The notes: generated by a model from the letters alone, not told the origin. A DNA stretch of 64,000 bases from Bacillota bacterium (GCA_023410535.1 JAEYPR010000036.1:1-64000); one strand, 5' to 3'. Shown: positions 25,731 through 35,116, counted from the first letter of the stretch. Translations and numbers: made by a program.

Positions 25731-26588
25731 ATGACCAAAACCAACCAAATATTGCGCCAGATAAGCCGGTTTGTGCTGCTGGAGATCGGAGCGTTTCTGG
25801 CGGCAGTCGGTTTGGAAATCTTTTTAATTCCCAACCAGATCATTGACGGAGGAGTTGTCGGCGTCTCGATTATCGCAAGTCATTTATCCAAATTACCGTT
25901 AGGCTTGTTTATCTTTTTGCTTAATTTGCCGTTTTTAATTATCGGCTACCGTCAGATTGGCAAAACGTTTGTCATTAATACGCTCTTTGCCGTTGCCTCG
26001 CTTTCAATTTGGGTTTCGGTGCTCCATCCGATTCCCGGACTGACCCACGATATGTTATTAGCCGCCGTCTTTGGCGGGGTGGTCTTAGGAATCGGGGTCG
26101 GTTTGATCATCCGTTACGGCGGATCGCTGGACGGCACGGAAATTGTGGCGATTATCGTCAACAAACGCTTTAGTTTTTCCGTCGGCGAAATCGTCATGTT
26201 TTTTAACCTGTTCATCCTGTGCAGCGCCGGTTTTGTTTTCTCCTGGGATAAGGCGATGTATTCATTAATCGCTTACTTCGTCGCTTTTAAAGTAATCGAT
26301 ATCACGATCGAAGGTTTGGACGAGGCCAAAACGGCCATGATCGTCACCGACCGGGGCAGCGAATTGGCCGAAGTCGTGATGGCCCGTTTGGGGCGGGGCG
26401 TTACCTTTCTCGATGCCAAAGGCGCTTACTCGGGCCGCTCCAAAAATGTGCTTTTCTCGGTAATCACCCGTTTGGAAGTGGCCAAACTGAAATCTATCAT
26501 CAGCGAGATCGATCCTGACGCCTTTGTGACCATCCACGATGTCTCGGATCTAATGGGCGGCAAACATAAAAAACGGGCCATCCATTGA
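25731..26588 (+). CDS. YitT family membrane protein (DUF161 + DUF2179)
   Basis: 285 residues. Five to six membrane segments fill residues about 15-200, and a soluble DUF2179 domain follows from about 205 (AMIVTDRGSELAEVVMARLG). The DxxGAY element DAKGAYSG is conserved in the family. Transport function is assumed but not established. GGAG lies 11 nt upstream. It is one of few plus-strand genes here and converges on the oxidoreductase gene. Confidence 0.88.
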   Translation: MTKTNQILRQISRFVLLEIGAFLAAVGLEIFLIPNQIIDGGVVGVSIIASHLSKLPLGLFIFLLNLPFLIIGYRQIGKTFVINTLFAVASLSIWVSVLHPIPGLTHDMLLAAVFGGVVLGIGVGLIIRYGGSLDGTEIVAIIVNKRFSFSVGEIVMFFNLFILCSAGFVFSWDKAMYSLIAYFVAFKVIDITIEGLDEAKTAMIVTDRGSELAEVVMARLGRGVTFLDAKGAYSGRSKNVLFSVITRLEVAKLKSIISEIDPDAFVTIHDVSDLMGGKHKKRAIH

Positions 26589-26619
26589 TGGCCCCACCCT
26601 ACATCTTCGCTACCGGTGT

Positions 26620-27669
26620 TCAAAACGGTGCGAAATAAGGCACCCGGTCCACCCGGACCACATCCTGTTCCGTAATGGATTGCAAGATGGCAAAGACTGT
26701 CCGCAAATCGCCGATCTCCATCTCCGGGGTGACCCCGATTGCTTCCGTTCCGTTCAAGGAGTTATAGAAATTCAAGAATTCATTGTAATAACCGCGCATC
26801 GGCCGGAACGGCACCAGTTCGTGCCGGCCGTCGTTATAAAAGATGTTGATCACGCCGCAGGTCACGTCTTCAAGGTAAATCATGCCTTGGGTACAGAAGA
26901 TCCGCAACCCGATCAGCGGCTTTTGCGGTTCGCGCCCGGCCGGATAATAGGTGAAGTTACCGATTACCTTGTTCATAAATTGCAGATTGACGGTGATGGC
27001 GGCATAGGGACTGAAGTCGTCTTTTTGCGGCACTCCGAGCGCCTGTAAATATTCGACGGCGCCGAAGACATGTCGCAGGCCCGCCAGGTTATGAATGGCC
27101 GCATCTAAAATATCGCCGCCGGGATAATCGGGATGTTGCCGCCATTCCGTGGCCGAGAAGGTATCCTGTTTCATCGAGCACGGAAAACAACTGGTGTCAT
27201 GATAGGTAAAATGGACCGGCGTTCCGACTTGGCGCTGCCGGATCAGGTCGCGCAGCAAATTAAACTCCTCACTGTAACGGAAGTTTTCCGCGATCATCAT
27301 CTTAATGCCGTAGCGGTCAGGTAAGTTTTGCGTCGCCTCCGCCTGCTCCATCGTTGCTCCCATCGGTTTCTCCAAAATCACCGCTTTCCCGGTACCGGCC
27401 ACCACTTCGGCCACCGGATGGTTTTGGGCGATCGGCACTAAAATATCAATGACCTGCAAATCGCGGCGTTCGATCATGGTCAGGTAATTGGTGTAAACGT
27501 CCCGGTTGATATCCAATCCCAACCGTTGTCCCCAATACTCGGCCCGGGCGCGATTGGTGTCACAGATGGCGGTAATCTCATATTTATCACCCAGCTCCTG
27601 AAAGGCCGGATAATGCAACCGTTCCCAGGCGTAACCCAACCCGATAACCCCTAATTTCAACTTTTCCAT
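26620..27669 (-). CDS. Gfo/Idh/MocA family oxidoreductase
   Basis: About 349 residues. The N-terminal Rossmann fold has LGVIGLGYAWERLHYP and VILEKPMGATMEQAE (the EKP motif, catalytic Lys). The C-terminal alpha/beta domain has DILDAAIHNLAGLRHVFG with the Asp-His pair. These NAD(P) enzymes oxidise or reduce sugars and their derivatives. It is the last gene of the amino-sugar operon, after the SIS isomerase. ATG 27669 is preferred; TTG 27672 or GTG 27681 are possible. Confidence 0.85.
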   Translation of the reverse strand: MEKLKLGVIGLGYAWERLHYPAFQELGDKYEITAICDTNRARAEYWGQRLGLDINRDVYTNYLTMIERRDLQVIDILVPIAQNHPVAEVVAGTGKAVILEKPMGATMEQAEATQNLPDRYGIKMMIAENFRYSEEFNLLRDLIRQRQVGTPVHFTYHDTSCFPCSMKQDTFSATEWRQHPDYPGGDILDAAIHNLAGLRHVFGAVEYLQALGVPQKDDFSPYAAITVNLQFMNKVIGNFTYYPAGREPQKPLIGLRIFCTQGMIYLEDVTCGVINIFYNDGRHELVPFRPMRGYYNEFLNFYNSLNGTEAIGVTPEMEIGDLRTVFAILQSITEQDVVRVDRVPYFAPF

Positions 27670-27759
27670 CAATAAAAACACCCCTTTCCTATACTTTCTC
27701 CAGAAAAGGGGGTGATCATGCGAGCGGTTTCAATTGTGATGATCCGGGTTGCGTTATTA

Positions 27760-28830
27760 TCAACGCGTGATCGTAACCTTATTCAGCCAACGCGGGTGCG
27801 CCGGATCAATTCCCCGGGCTCTGGCGGTATGATGAGCCAACATTTGTCCAACGACGATCAATTGGAACGGGGACAACCATTCGGGACAGGCGGGAACCTG
27901 GATTACCGGGATGCGCGCGGTCGCTTTTTCCAGCGCTTGGGTGGAGATAACATAAACCTCGGCATCCTTTTTGACGATCGCTTGGGTCAACCAATCCATT
28001 CCGTCGTAGGAGGGTCCGTCCGCCTTCAGGATCACAAACGGCACTCCGGCTTGGGTAATTGCCAGCGGCCCGTGTTGAAAATCCGCTCCCGAATAGGCTT
28101 TCGCCCGGATATAGGAGGTTTCTTGCAACTTCAGACTGATCTCCATCGCAATCGGATAGTTATACCCCCGGGCCAAAATAATGCATTCGTCTTTGGTTGC
28201 CAACCACTCCCCGATTGGGACGACGACTGACTCGTCAGCCAATACGGCGGCCACCAAATCCGGGATTGATCCTAAATCCCGGTTGATCGCATCATGTTCC
28301 GCCAAGGCGCCTGCCAATAAATATAGGTTCATCAAAGTGGTCGTGAAGGACTTGGTGGCGGCGACCGCTTTCTCAACTCCGGCATGACAATAGAGATAGG
28401 CATCCAAGCCCAAAGCCGACAATTGGGAATCCGGAACATTGGTGATCCCGATGGTGTAACCGGAATATTGCTTGACCCGGGTCATAAACTCGATTACTTC
28501 ATTGGTCTGACCGGACTGGGAGATGGCGATCACGACGGTCCGCGTCAGTTTCAAAACAGTCTGATAAAGGTTGATCACCGAAGGAGCCGCCAATGCCACC
28601 GGCAACCCGACTTTGCTTTCAATAATATATTTGCCCAACGCCGCCGCGTGGTCCGAGCTCCCCCGGGCCACGATCAGGATATTGTCGACCTCTCTCACGG
28701 CAATTTTCGGCAGTAATGTCTGCCGGATCATTGCCAAGACCGCCTGATTCAGCTCGATCGTGTTGCGCAACACCACCGGTTGTTCCCTGATCTCCAGCAA
28801 CATATCATCCAGTTCTTCCGTATTTATCAT
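27760..28830 (-). CDS. SIS-domain sugar isomerase/deaminase (GlmS-C or AgaS-like)
   Basis: 356 residues with two SIS domains. VARGSSDHAA and ISQSGQTNE are the first-domain sugar-phosphate motifs, and KSFTTTLM and LKLQETSYIRAKAYSGADFQHGP mark the second. There is no glutaminase domain, so it should deaminate or isomerise amino-sugar phosphates rather than make them from glutamine. It sits between nagB and the oxidoreductase. The start was chosen for GGAG 8 nt upstream. Confidence 0.85.
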   Translation of the reverse strand: MINTEELDDMLLEIREQPVVLRNTIELNQAVLAMIRQTLLPKIAVREVDNILIVARGSSDHAAALGKYIIESKVGLPVALAAPSVINLYQTVLKLTRTVVIAISQSGQTNEVIEFMTRVKQYSGYTIGITNVPDSQLSALGLDAYLYCHAGVEKAVAATKSFTTTLMNLYLLAGALAEHDAINRDLGSIPDLVAAVLADESVVVPIGEWLATKDECIILARGYNYPIAMEISLKLQETSYIRAKAYSGADFQHGPLAITQAGVPFVILKADGPSYDGMDWLTQAIVKKDAEVYVISTQALEKATARIPVIQVPACPEWLSPFQLIVVGQMLAHHTARARGIDPAHPRWLNKVTITR

Positions 28831-28891
28831 CATCAGCACTCCTCATCATGAGAGTCAACATCCGCAATCCAGTTCACCCATCAGTAGCTTG

Positions 28892-29620
28892 TCACGCCGA
28901 GATCCGCTCAGCCGCAATGGAGTCAACCAGCAGTTGCGCGTGGGGATGCCAGTGCAACACGCTCGCCGGCAACCGTTCGCTGACGCCGTCATTCATTAAT
29001 TCGGCGCAAATCGCCGTTTTGGTCGGGCCGTTGGCAAGTAGCAACACTTCCTGGCCCGCCCTGATTTGCGCCAATCCGAGGGTGATGCCCCGGCTCAATT
29101 GCCGTGGCGCGGTAAAATATTTCTGCCCAACTTGTTGGGTGGTCGCGCTCAAATCAACGCAACGGACCGTACTCGTGAAAGGACTGCCCGGTTCGTTAAA
29201 TCCAAGATGCCCGTTGACGCCGATTCCCAAAACCGCCAGTTGGATCGGCCCATGCCGGTCAATAAACCGGGTCACCTTTTGACACTCGAACTCCAGATCA
29301 GGGTTGGTCCCGTCGAAAAAACCGATTTGATCAGGCTCAATTTCCAAGGGTTTAAAAAGTTCCTGATCCAGAAAATAGCGGCAACTGCCGGGATCGGCGG
29401 CGCTTAAACCAACCCATTCGTCCAAGCCGACAAACTTGGCCCGTCGCAGATCGATTTCACCCTGCCGGGCGGCGAAGACCAGCCGCCGATAGGTTTCACG
29501 CGGCGTATCGCCCCCGGCGAAACAGTAAAGGCCGTCCGGGTCGTCCCGCAAAACCTTGATCACCCGTTCGGCCGCGCCTTGCGAGAGGGTATTATAATCG
29601 GAAAACACGGTATGTTTCAT
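28892..29620 (-). CDS. nagB: Glucosamine-6-phosphate deaminase
   Basis: 242 residues. It converts glucosamine-6-phosphate to fructose-6-phosphate and ammonia. Family motifs: FAGGDTPRETYRRL, FVGLDEWVGL and LGIGVNGHLGFNEPG. It overlaps the malG-like gene by 4 nt. No nagA deacetylase is seen, so the imported substrate may already be deacetylated or NagA lies elsewhere. Confidence 0.92.
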   Translation of the reverse strand: MKHTVFSDYNTLSQGAAERVIKVLRDDPDGLYCFAGGDTPRETYRRLVFAARQGEIDLRRAKFVGLDEWVGLSAADPGSCRYFLDQELFKPLEIEPDQIGFFDGTNPDLEFECQKVTRFIDRHGPIQLAVLGIGVNGHLGFNEPGSPFTSTVRCVDLSATTQQVGQKYFTAPRQLSRGITLGLAQIRAGQEVLLLANGPTKTAICAELMNDGVSERLPASVLHWHPHAQLLVDSIAAERISA

Positions 29621-30462
29621 TCCTTCACTCCTCCGGTCATTCCCATCACGATCTGTTTTTGGAAGATCATCGTAATCAGTACCGGGGGTAATGAAGCGAT
29701 GACGCCGCCGGTGGCCACCATGCCGTAATCGACCGCGTTTTTGCCGCTGAATTCGGCGATGGCCACGGTGATGGTCTTCGCCTGCAACGAAGAGGTGAAG
29801 ATCAGCGCGAAAAAGAACTCATCCCAGGCGATCAAAAACGCCATAATGCCGGTGGCGACCAGGCCCGCCCGGGCAATCGGCATAAAAATATACCACAGGG
29901 TCTGAAAGCGGTTGCAGCCGTCGATGGCCGCCGAATCTTCGTATGACCCGGAGATCGATCCGAAATAGCTTTGCATCACCCAAATCACAAAGGGAATCGC
30001 CGCCGAGAGGTAGAGCATGATCAGCGAGAACTTGGTGTCAAGCAGATGCAACGTATTTAAAACCAGGTATAACGGAATCACGATCACAATCGGCGGTATC
30101 ATATAGGTAAACAGGATCAGATATAGCAATTGGTTTTTCAAGGCGAACCGCAACCGGGAAAAAGCGTATGAGGCTAATGATCCCGCAAATAAAGCGACCA
30201 GCGTCACCACCACCGCAATGATTAGGCTGTTTCCCATGGCCAGCTTGAACGAGTAGGCGATATCGTTATTGGGATTGGTAAAGATCTCGACATAACGTTG
30301 GAATGTCACCACCGGCGGGATCAACTGCAGCGGGGTGGCGGTCAAATCCTTTTGAAAAGCGATACTGGAGATGATCAACCAGATAAACGGGGCCAATGTG
30401 CCGATCGCCACCAGTATCCCGCAACAATACTGCATGATGATAAATCGTTTGCTTTTGATCAT
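29617..30462 (-). CDS. Sugar ABC transporter permease (MalG-like)
   Basis: A 281-residue CUT1-class permease with six membrane segments. The EAA loop is YEDSAAIDGCNRFQTLWYIF. It has 4-nt overlaps with both neighbours, showing tight coupling in the amino-sugar operon. Confidence 0.92.
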   Translation of the reverse strand: MIKSKRFIIMQYCCGILVAIGTLAPFIWLIISSIAFQKDLTATPLQLIPPVVTFQRYVEIFTNPNNDIAYSFKLAMGNSLIIAVVVTLVALFAGSLASYAFSRLRFALKNQLLYLILFTYMIPPIVIVIPLYLVLNTLHLLDTKFSLIMLYLSAAIPFVIWVMQSYFGSISGSYEDSAAIDGCNRFQTLWYIFMPIARAGLVATGIMAFLIAWDEFFFALIFTSSLQAKTITVAIAEFSGKNAVDYGMVATGGVIASLPPVLITMIFQKQIVMGMTGGVKE

Positions 30463-31346
30463 ACCATCTCACCGTCGCTTTTCAATACTTTCGCATAGGA
30501 GAAGGTCAACACCGCCACAATGATTGCGATCAGATAAGCAATGGTGGCCGCGGCGGAATACTGTAAATTGGTGAAGGCCTTTAAATAAGCGTCGTAGGTC
30601 AGGACCATGGTGCCGTTGGCGGGACCGCCCCGGGTGATGGCGTAGAAGATATCGAACGCTTTAAACTTCTCCATCGTGCGCATGACAATAATCACTAAAA
30701 AGGTCGGTTTCAAAAAGGGGAGGGTCAGCACGAAAAAGCGGCGCAACGCACCGGCGCCGTCAACCATCGCCGCTTCATAACTGGCTTTGTTGGTCAGTTG
30801 CAGCGCGGCTAAAAAGAAGATCACCGCCAACGGCGTCATCTTCCAGGCGTCGGCCAGAATCACCATATTCATGGCCTGCCAGGGATCGCTCAACCACGCT
30901 TGATACTCGGCGATCAGATGCAACTTGGTTAAGATCGCGTTTAACAACCCATATTCCGGGTGGTAAATCCATTTCCACATGCTGCCGTTGACAATCGTCG
31001 GCACCGCCCAGGGCAGGATGATAACGGCCCGTAAAAAGCCGACCCCGAAAAATTCCCCGTTCAACAGCAACGCGATCAATAAACCCAAAATCGTTTCCAC
31101 CGTCAAAGAGACCGCGGTGAAGTAAATCGTCTTCCCCAGCGAATCCCAAAACCCCGGGTCGCTTACGGCGCCGAGGTAATTGGCGAGGCCGACAAATTGA
31201 CCCCGGTTCGCGGAGATCAACTCCATATTTTTTAAACTATACAGAAAGGTGGTTGTCAGCGGCCAGACAATTAACGCAAAGACAATGATAATCGCCGGTA
31301 TAATGATTACATAAGCAAATTGTTGTTCTGAAAGCGATTTTTTCAT
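30459..31346 (-). CDS. Sugar ABC transporter permease (MalF-like)
   Basis: About 295 residues, partner of the MalG-like protein. Loop YEAAMVDGAGALRRFFVLTL. ATG 31346 or the in-frame GTG 31355 could be the start. A strong stem-loop separates it from the binding-protein gene. No ATPase is encoded here, as is common where an MsmX-like ATPase serves several importers. Confidence 0.92.
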   Translation of the reverse strand: MKKSLSEQQFAYVIIIPAIIIVFALIVWPLTTTFLYSLKNMELISANRGQFVGLANYLGAVSDPGFWDSLGKTIYFTAVSLTVETILGLLIALLLNGEFFGVGFLRAVIILPWAVPTIVNGSMWKWIYHPEYGLLNAILTKLHLIAEYQAWLSDPWQAMNMVILADAWKMTPLAVIFFLAALQLTNKASYEAAMVDGAGALRRFFVLTLPFLKPTFLVIIVMRTMEKFKAFDIFYAITRGGPANGTMVLTYDAYLKAFTNLQYSAAATIAYLIAIIVAVLTFSYAKVLKSDGEMV

Positions 31347-31442
31347 GCTCCTCACCCAATTCCCAAAAATGCCTTACTCAGTATGACAAAACAGTGGGTC
31401 GTGTAATGGGACAACGCTCAGTGTCAACTACGGTTGGTTTAG

Positions 31443-31470
31443 ACAAAGGGGGAGAGCCCCCCCCCTTTGT
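31443..31470 (-). promoter_or_regulatory. Stem-loop between binding-protein and permease genes
   Basis: ACAAAGGGGG and CCCCCTTTGT form a 10-bp stem just after the binding-protein stop. It has no long T run on the minus strand, so a partial terminator or mRNA stabiliser is likely. Confidence 0.6.
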
Positions 31471-31475
31471 TCCCG

Positions 31476-32732
31476 TTATTTCTTGGCGGCCAACGCCGCA
31501 GCTTTGGTTTGTACTTCTTTCAACGCTTGCGCGCTGGTTTTCTTGCCCAACAAAACTTCCTGAATCCGCACTTGCAATTCGGTGGAGAGCTCACCGTACC
31601 AAGGCACTTGCGGCCGGTTGACAATATAATCGTATTGGACTTTGGAGACATTGACCACTTCGGGGTTGGTTGCAATAACTTCTTTATCGTTATACAACGA
31701 CTTCCAGATTGGCAGCGCGTTTTTGGCATACTTCTTTTGCACGCCTTTTGAAGCTAAATAATTGATATAGTTCCAGGCCTCGTTAACATTTTTACTGCCG
31801 GCAGTGATCGACAAGCCCATGCCGCCATTGACGGTAGCGCTGACAATTTTGCCGGTGCCCGGGCTGATAGCGATGCCGACAGCTTCGGTGACTTTCGACT
31901 CTTTCGGATCTTTAGCCATATTATACATATAGGTCCAGTTCAGGGCGAAAGCCGCGTTACCGCTGGAGAAAGTGCCCCGGACGTCTTCCTCTAAAAACTC
32001 CGTTGATTTGGGGTTGGCCAAACCTTCCTTTAATGAATTGGCCATGAAATCAAGGGCCTTCACATTCCCGGCGACGGTTAACTGCGGTTTGCCGTCTTTG
32101 CTAATCATGCCACCGCCAAAAGCATAGGAAAACGAAGTATAGTCGCAGATCAACGCTTCGGCCTGCGCCCAGCTGGCAACGATCGGATATTTGACAATTC
32201 CTTTGCTTTTTATGGCTTTGGCTTGCACCAACAGTTCGTCGTAGGTTTTGGGCGGGGCGTTGAACCCGGCTGCTTGCAACATTTTTTTGTTGTAGAATAA
32301 ATAGCGGACATCGTTCAACCAGGGCATCCCGTATAGTTTTCCTTGATAAACCACGGCATCCAACGCGCCGGCGAAGATCTCCTTGCGGTCGGCGGCCGCC
32401 AACTTGCTGGTGACGTCTTTGACGATGCCGGCTTTGGCAAATTTGGCCGTCCACGGCGCATCAATCAAAACCACATCATACCCACCGGTGGTGGCGGAAG
32501 TTAAAATCTTTTGCTCCAACGATTCATACGCGACAAAATTGGGAACCACCGCAATATTGGGATTGGCCTTTTCAAACTCTTTGGACATCGCCGTAATGTC
32601 ATCTTCACTGTAACCGGCTTGCTTCATGAACAGGGCATTTAACGTTACTTTCTTTGGCGCTCCCCAAACAGTGCCGCCCAAGATGATACTGACTGTTAAC
32701 AAGAGTAGAACGATCTTACCAACCTTTTTCAT
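31476..32732 (-). CDS. Sugar-binding protein of ABC transporter (family 1)
   Basis: 418 residues. The signal peptide (MKKVGKIVLLLLTVSIILGG) ends near residue 25 without a lipobox Cys. The mature part is a MalE-type binding protein (LNALFMKQAGYSEDDITAMS start, VVLIDAPWTAKFAKAG). Start ATG 32732 lies 6-7 nt from GGAGG. It is second in the operon after the ROK kinase. Confidence 0.9.
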   Translation of the reverse strand: MKKVGKIVLLLLTVSIILGGTVWGAPKKVTLNALFMKQAGYSEDDITAMSKEFEKANPNIAVVPNFVAYESLEQKILTSATTGGYDVVLIDAPWTAKFAKAGIVKDVTSKLAAADRKEIFAGALDAVVYQGKLYGMPWLNDVRYLFYNKKMLQAAGFNAPPKTYDELLVQAKAIKSKGIVKYPIVASWAQAEALICDYTSFSYAFGGGMISKDGKPQLTVAGNVKALDFMANSLKEGLANPKSTEFLEEDVRGTFSSGNAAFALNWTYMYNMAKDPKESKVTEAVGIAISPGTGKIVSATVNGGMGLSITAGSKNVNEAWNYINYLASKGVQKKYAKNALPIWKSLYNDKEVIATNPEVVNVSKVQYDYIVNRPQVPWYGELSTELQVRIQEVLLGKKTSAQALKEVQTKAAALAAKK

Positions 32733-32744
32733 CATGATCCTCCT

Positions 32745-33650
32745 TTAATCATTTAACTTCTGAAAAACATACGCAGCGCCGCCAAACGCTCCCGCTTCAC
32801 CCCCCAGCTTCGCCAACTCAATCTGAGTAGGAATCGGCGAAAATTCCTTAACATTCCGTCGGATCGCTCCAATCACACACGCCATGGATTCCGAGACACC
32901 GCCCCCGACGATCACCAGCTGCGGATTGAGTAAACTGACCACATTGGCAATAGCTAGGGAGAGGTCGGTGATGAATTCCTCAATAATCGCCACCGTACCG
33001 GAGTCGCCCTGAACATAACGTTCAAACAATTGCCTGGGGTCATATCCCAATTTCAGCCCCTGATGGGTCAGGGCGGTTCCGGAGGTCTTATTCTCAAAAA
33101 TACCAAATTCGGTATTGCGGTTTTTAAAACTATACGCAAGATCGGCTTTCTCCAAAAAATAACCGATCTCGCCGGCGGAAAAGCTTGCCCCTTCAATCAA
33201 TTGACCGTTGGCAAAGATAGCACTGCCGACACCGGTGCCAATCGCCAAATAATACAGGTCCTGAACATTTTGACCGCTGCCCAGCCAGCGTTCGCCCAGC
33301 AGGGACAGGTTGACATCATTGTTAAAGAAGACCGGAACGTTAAATTGTTGTTCAAATAATGATTGCAGCGGAAGGTTATGCCATTTGAGCGAGGGAACGT
33401 CAATCACAATCCCCCGGCGGCTGTCGACCCGTCCCGGCACGCCCACTCCCAACCCGCCGACCATGGTGCGATTGACGCCCGACTCCGAGATACAATCGGC
33501 AATCCGTTGGATGAGTGCGCCCACTGCCGCCGGCGTCCGAAATTTTTCTTTATAAAACACTTTCCCGCCCGCATCGGTGATGACAATAAAGACTTTGGTC
33601 CCACCGATGTCCACTCCGACCGCATAGGATGGCGTTGTTGCATGTTGCAT
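32745..33650 (-). CDS. ROK family sugar kinase
   Basis: 301 residues. The phosphate-binding VGVDIGGTKVFIVITD (about 11-26) and the GxGVG segment YYLAIGTGVGSAIF indicate a sugar kinase. The ROK zinc motif CxCGxxGC is missing, and the catalytic-region FFNNDVNLSLLGE keeps the conserved Asp. Operon context suggests N-acetylglucosamine or glucosamine as substrate; this is inference. Start ATG 33650 has GGAG 9 nt upstream. First gene of the operon, with an operator-like motif in front. Confidence 0.85.
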   Translation of the reverse strand: MQHATTPSYAVGVDIGGTKVFIVITDAGGKVFYKEKFRTPAAVGALIQRIADCISESGVNRTMVGGLGVGVPGRVDSRRGIVIDVPSLKWHNLPLQSLFEQQFNVPVFFNNDVNLSLLGERWLGSGQNVQDLYYLAIGTGVGSAIFANGQLIEGASFSAGEIGYFLEKADLAYSFKNRNTEFGIFENKTSGTALTHQGLKLGYDPRQLFERYVQGDSGTVAIIEEFITDLSLAIANVVSLLNPQLVIVGGGVSESMACVIGAIRRNVKEFSPIPTQIELAKLGGEAGAFGGAAYVFQKLND

Positions 33651-33690
33651 TGGTTCATACTCCAATTGATGTTGCCAGTTTGTTAATTAA

Positions 33691-33702
33691 GTTAACTAAG
33701 TA
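33691..33702 (-). promoter_or_regulatory. Operator-like motif before the ROK kinase operon
   Basis: TACTTAGTTAAC on the minus strand, about 45 nt before the start. The same TACTTAGTTAA core lies before the ROK repressor at 35117-35130. The repressor is the obvious candidate to bind both. Confidence 0.55.
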
Positions 33703-33749
33703 GGTTGACAAAATCGTTATTTTTGACAGGATAACTCTCTACTTAAAAA

Positions 33750-33850
33750 AATAGCTTCGAGGCCCAAGTGCGATCCTTTTGTCCTTTTAAAGGACAAAAG
33801 GATCGCACTTGGACTTGATCTTTTTCTCTCGCTTGCCCCGAATAGCTAAC
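33750..33850. repeat. Dispersed AATAGCTTCGA repeat, copy 1
   Basis: It starts AATAGCTTCGAGGCCCA and ends GAATAGCTAACC. Related copies lie at 49665-49743 and 63692-63753. This copy contains the long palindrome at 33764-33812. Confidence 0.6.
33764..33812 (-). terminator. 49-nt near-perfect palindrome, probable repressor terminator
   Basis: CCAAGTGCGATCCTTTTGTC... pairs over 24 bp with its exact complement around a single central base. A seven-T run follows after about 15 nt on the minus strand. It lies 48 nt past the ROK repressor stop. Confidence 0.6.
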
Positions 33851-33859
33851 CGGGACAAC

Positions 33860-35071
33860 TCATTTAAGATTGAGTAGATTGGCGTACACCGCGTCTAACG
33901 CCGCGGCAAACGCTCCGTAGACAACCGGATGGTCTAAGGAAGAACGTGTCACTTTGGCTTGGATCGGGGCCAATTTCCCGACCATGGTTTGAAAAGCTTC
34001 CACCATGCCGGGATTGATCTCAAATAACTTCCCTCCAAGCACGATCAGTTCCAGGTCCAGCAAAATTCCGATATTAGCCAGGATAATCCCCAATTCAGTT
34101 TGGATCTCCACCATCAACTCCAGAATATAAGGATCCTTGAGCAAAAGCGCCGTTTCGATAATGGTCGGATCGATCTGTTCCAGATCGCCGCGAACCAATT
34201 CATTGATCCGCGACGGGGCGCCCTTTTCCAGATCTTTTTTAATCCGGCGCACGATCGAGGGAATGGAGATCCGGGATTCCAACGGGCCGCAATCGGCGTG
34301 ATCAAGGGCCAGATCTGACGCCCGCGAGGCAAAATAACCGATTTCGCCGGCGGCTAAACGCGTCCCCTCATATAATTGATTATTGATGATGACGCCGGCG
34401 CCGACGCCCATGTCGACACTGACATACGCCAGATTACGGTAGTCGCGGCCCACGCCGAAACGGGATTCCCCCAACGCGGCCAGATTAATATCATTTTTGA
34501 TAATCACGCGGACTTTAAATTTCTTCTGAAGCTCCTCGCGCAAATCAATCTTATCCCAGACATACAGCCAGAGCGGAAGGAGGACCAACCGGCCGATCTC
34601 CTCGTTAAACACACCCGGGAATCCGACGGTAATTGCCTGCAATTGCTTGAGGGGCAAATTATTGACGGCGAACAAATCGACGATTTGCTCAATGATGATT
34701 CCCAAGATCTTGTGGCCGTCCCGTTCATTGGCAACCCCTACGGTCCGCGACTCAATCACTTCCGGCTTCAGATTGCTGAGGGCGATCTTCAAATCCTGGC
34801 CGCTTAGGTCAACCCCGACAATGTAGCCGTATTGAAAATTAAAGTCCAATAAAATTGGACGCCGCCCGCCGATGGAATCGCCGGAACCAATCTCCAACAA
34901 AAGCCGTTTCTTCAACAATTGATTGATGTTATTGGAAATACTGGGAGCGCTAAGTTTCAGCAGCTTCGCCAAATCAGCGCGGGAGGTAGCCCCACGCCGG
35001 ATCAACGTATCAATGATTAGATTTTGGTTATTTTCTTTGATCGTTATTTGATTGCCGGCTGTTCGTTCCAA
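33860..35071 (-). CDS. ROK family transcriptional repressor (NagC/XylR type)
   Basis: 403 residues. An N-terminal winged helix-turn-helix (about 15-75; ATSRADLAKLLKLSAPSISN) is followed by a ROK sugar-binding domain (YIVGVDLSGQDLKIALSNL, then VDMGVGAGVIINN). The zinc motif is reduced to one Cys (HADCGPLES). Start TTG 35071 follows GGAGG. It lies upstream of the amino-sugar operon in the same orientation; both promoter regions hold TACTTAGTTAA, pointing to autoregulation plus operon control. Confidence 0.9.
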   Translation of the reverse strand: MERTAGNQITIKENNQNLIIDTLIRRGATSRADLAKLLKLSAPSISNNINQLLKKRLLLEIGSGDSIGGRRPILLDFNFQYGYIVGVDLSGQDLKIALSNLKPEVIESRTVGVANERDGHKILGIIIEQIVDLFAVNNLPLKQLQAITVGFPGVFNEEIGRLVLLPLWLYVWDKIDLREELQKKFKVRVIIKNDINLAALGESRFGVGRDYRNLAYVSVDMGVGAGVIINNQLYEGTRLAAGEIGYFASRASDLALDHADCGPLESRISIPSIVRRIKKDLEKGAPSRINELVRGDLEQIDPTIIETALLLKDPYILELMVEIQTELGIILANIGILLDLELIVLGGKLFEINPGMVEAFQTMVGKLAPIQAKVTRSSLDHPVVYGAFAAALDAVYANLLNLK

Positions 35072-35116
35072 AGACTTCCCTCCAGCTATATGCGATATAT
35101 TATCTTTTAATTATAT

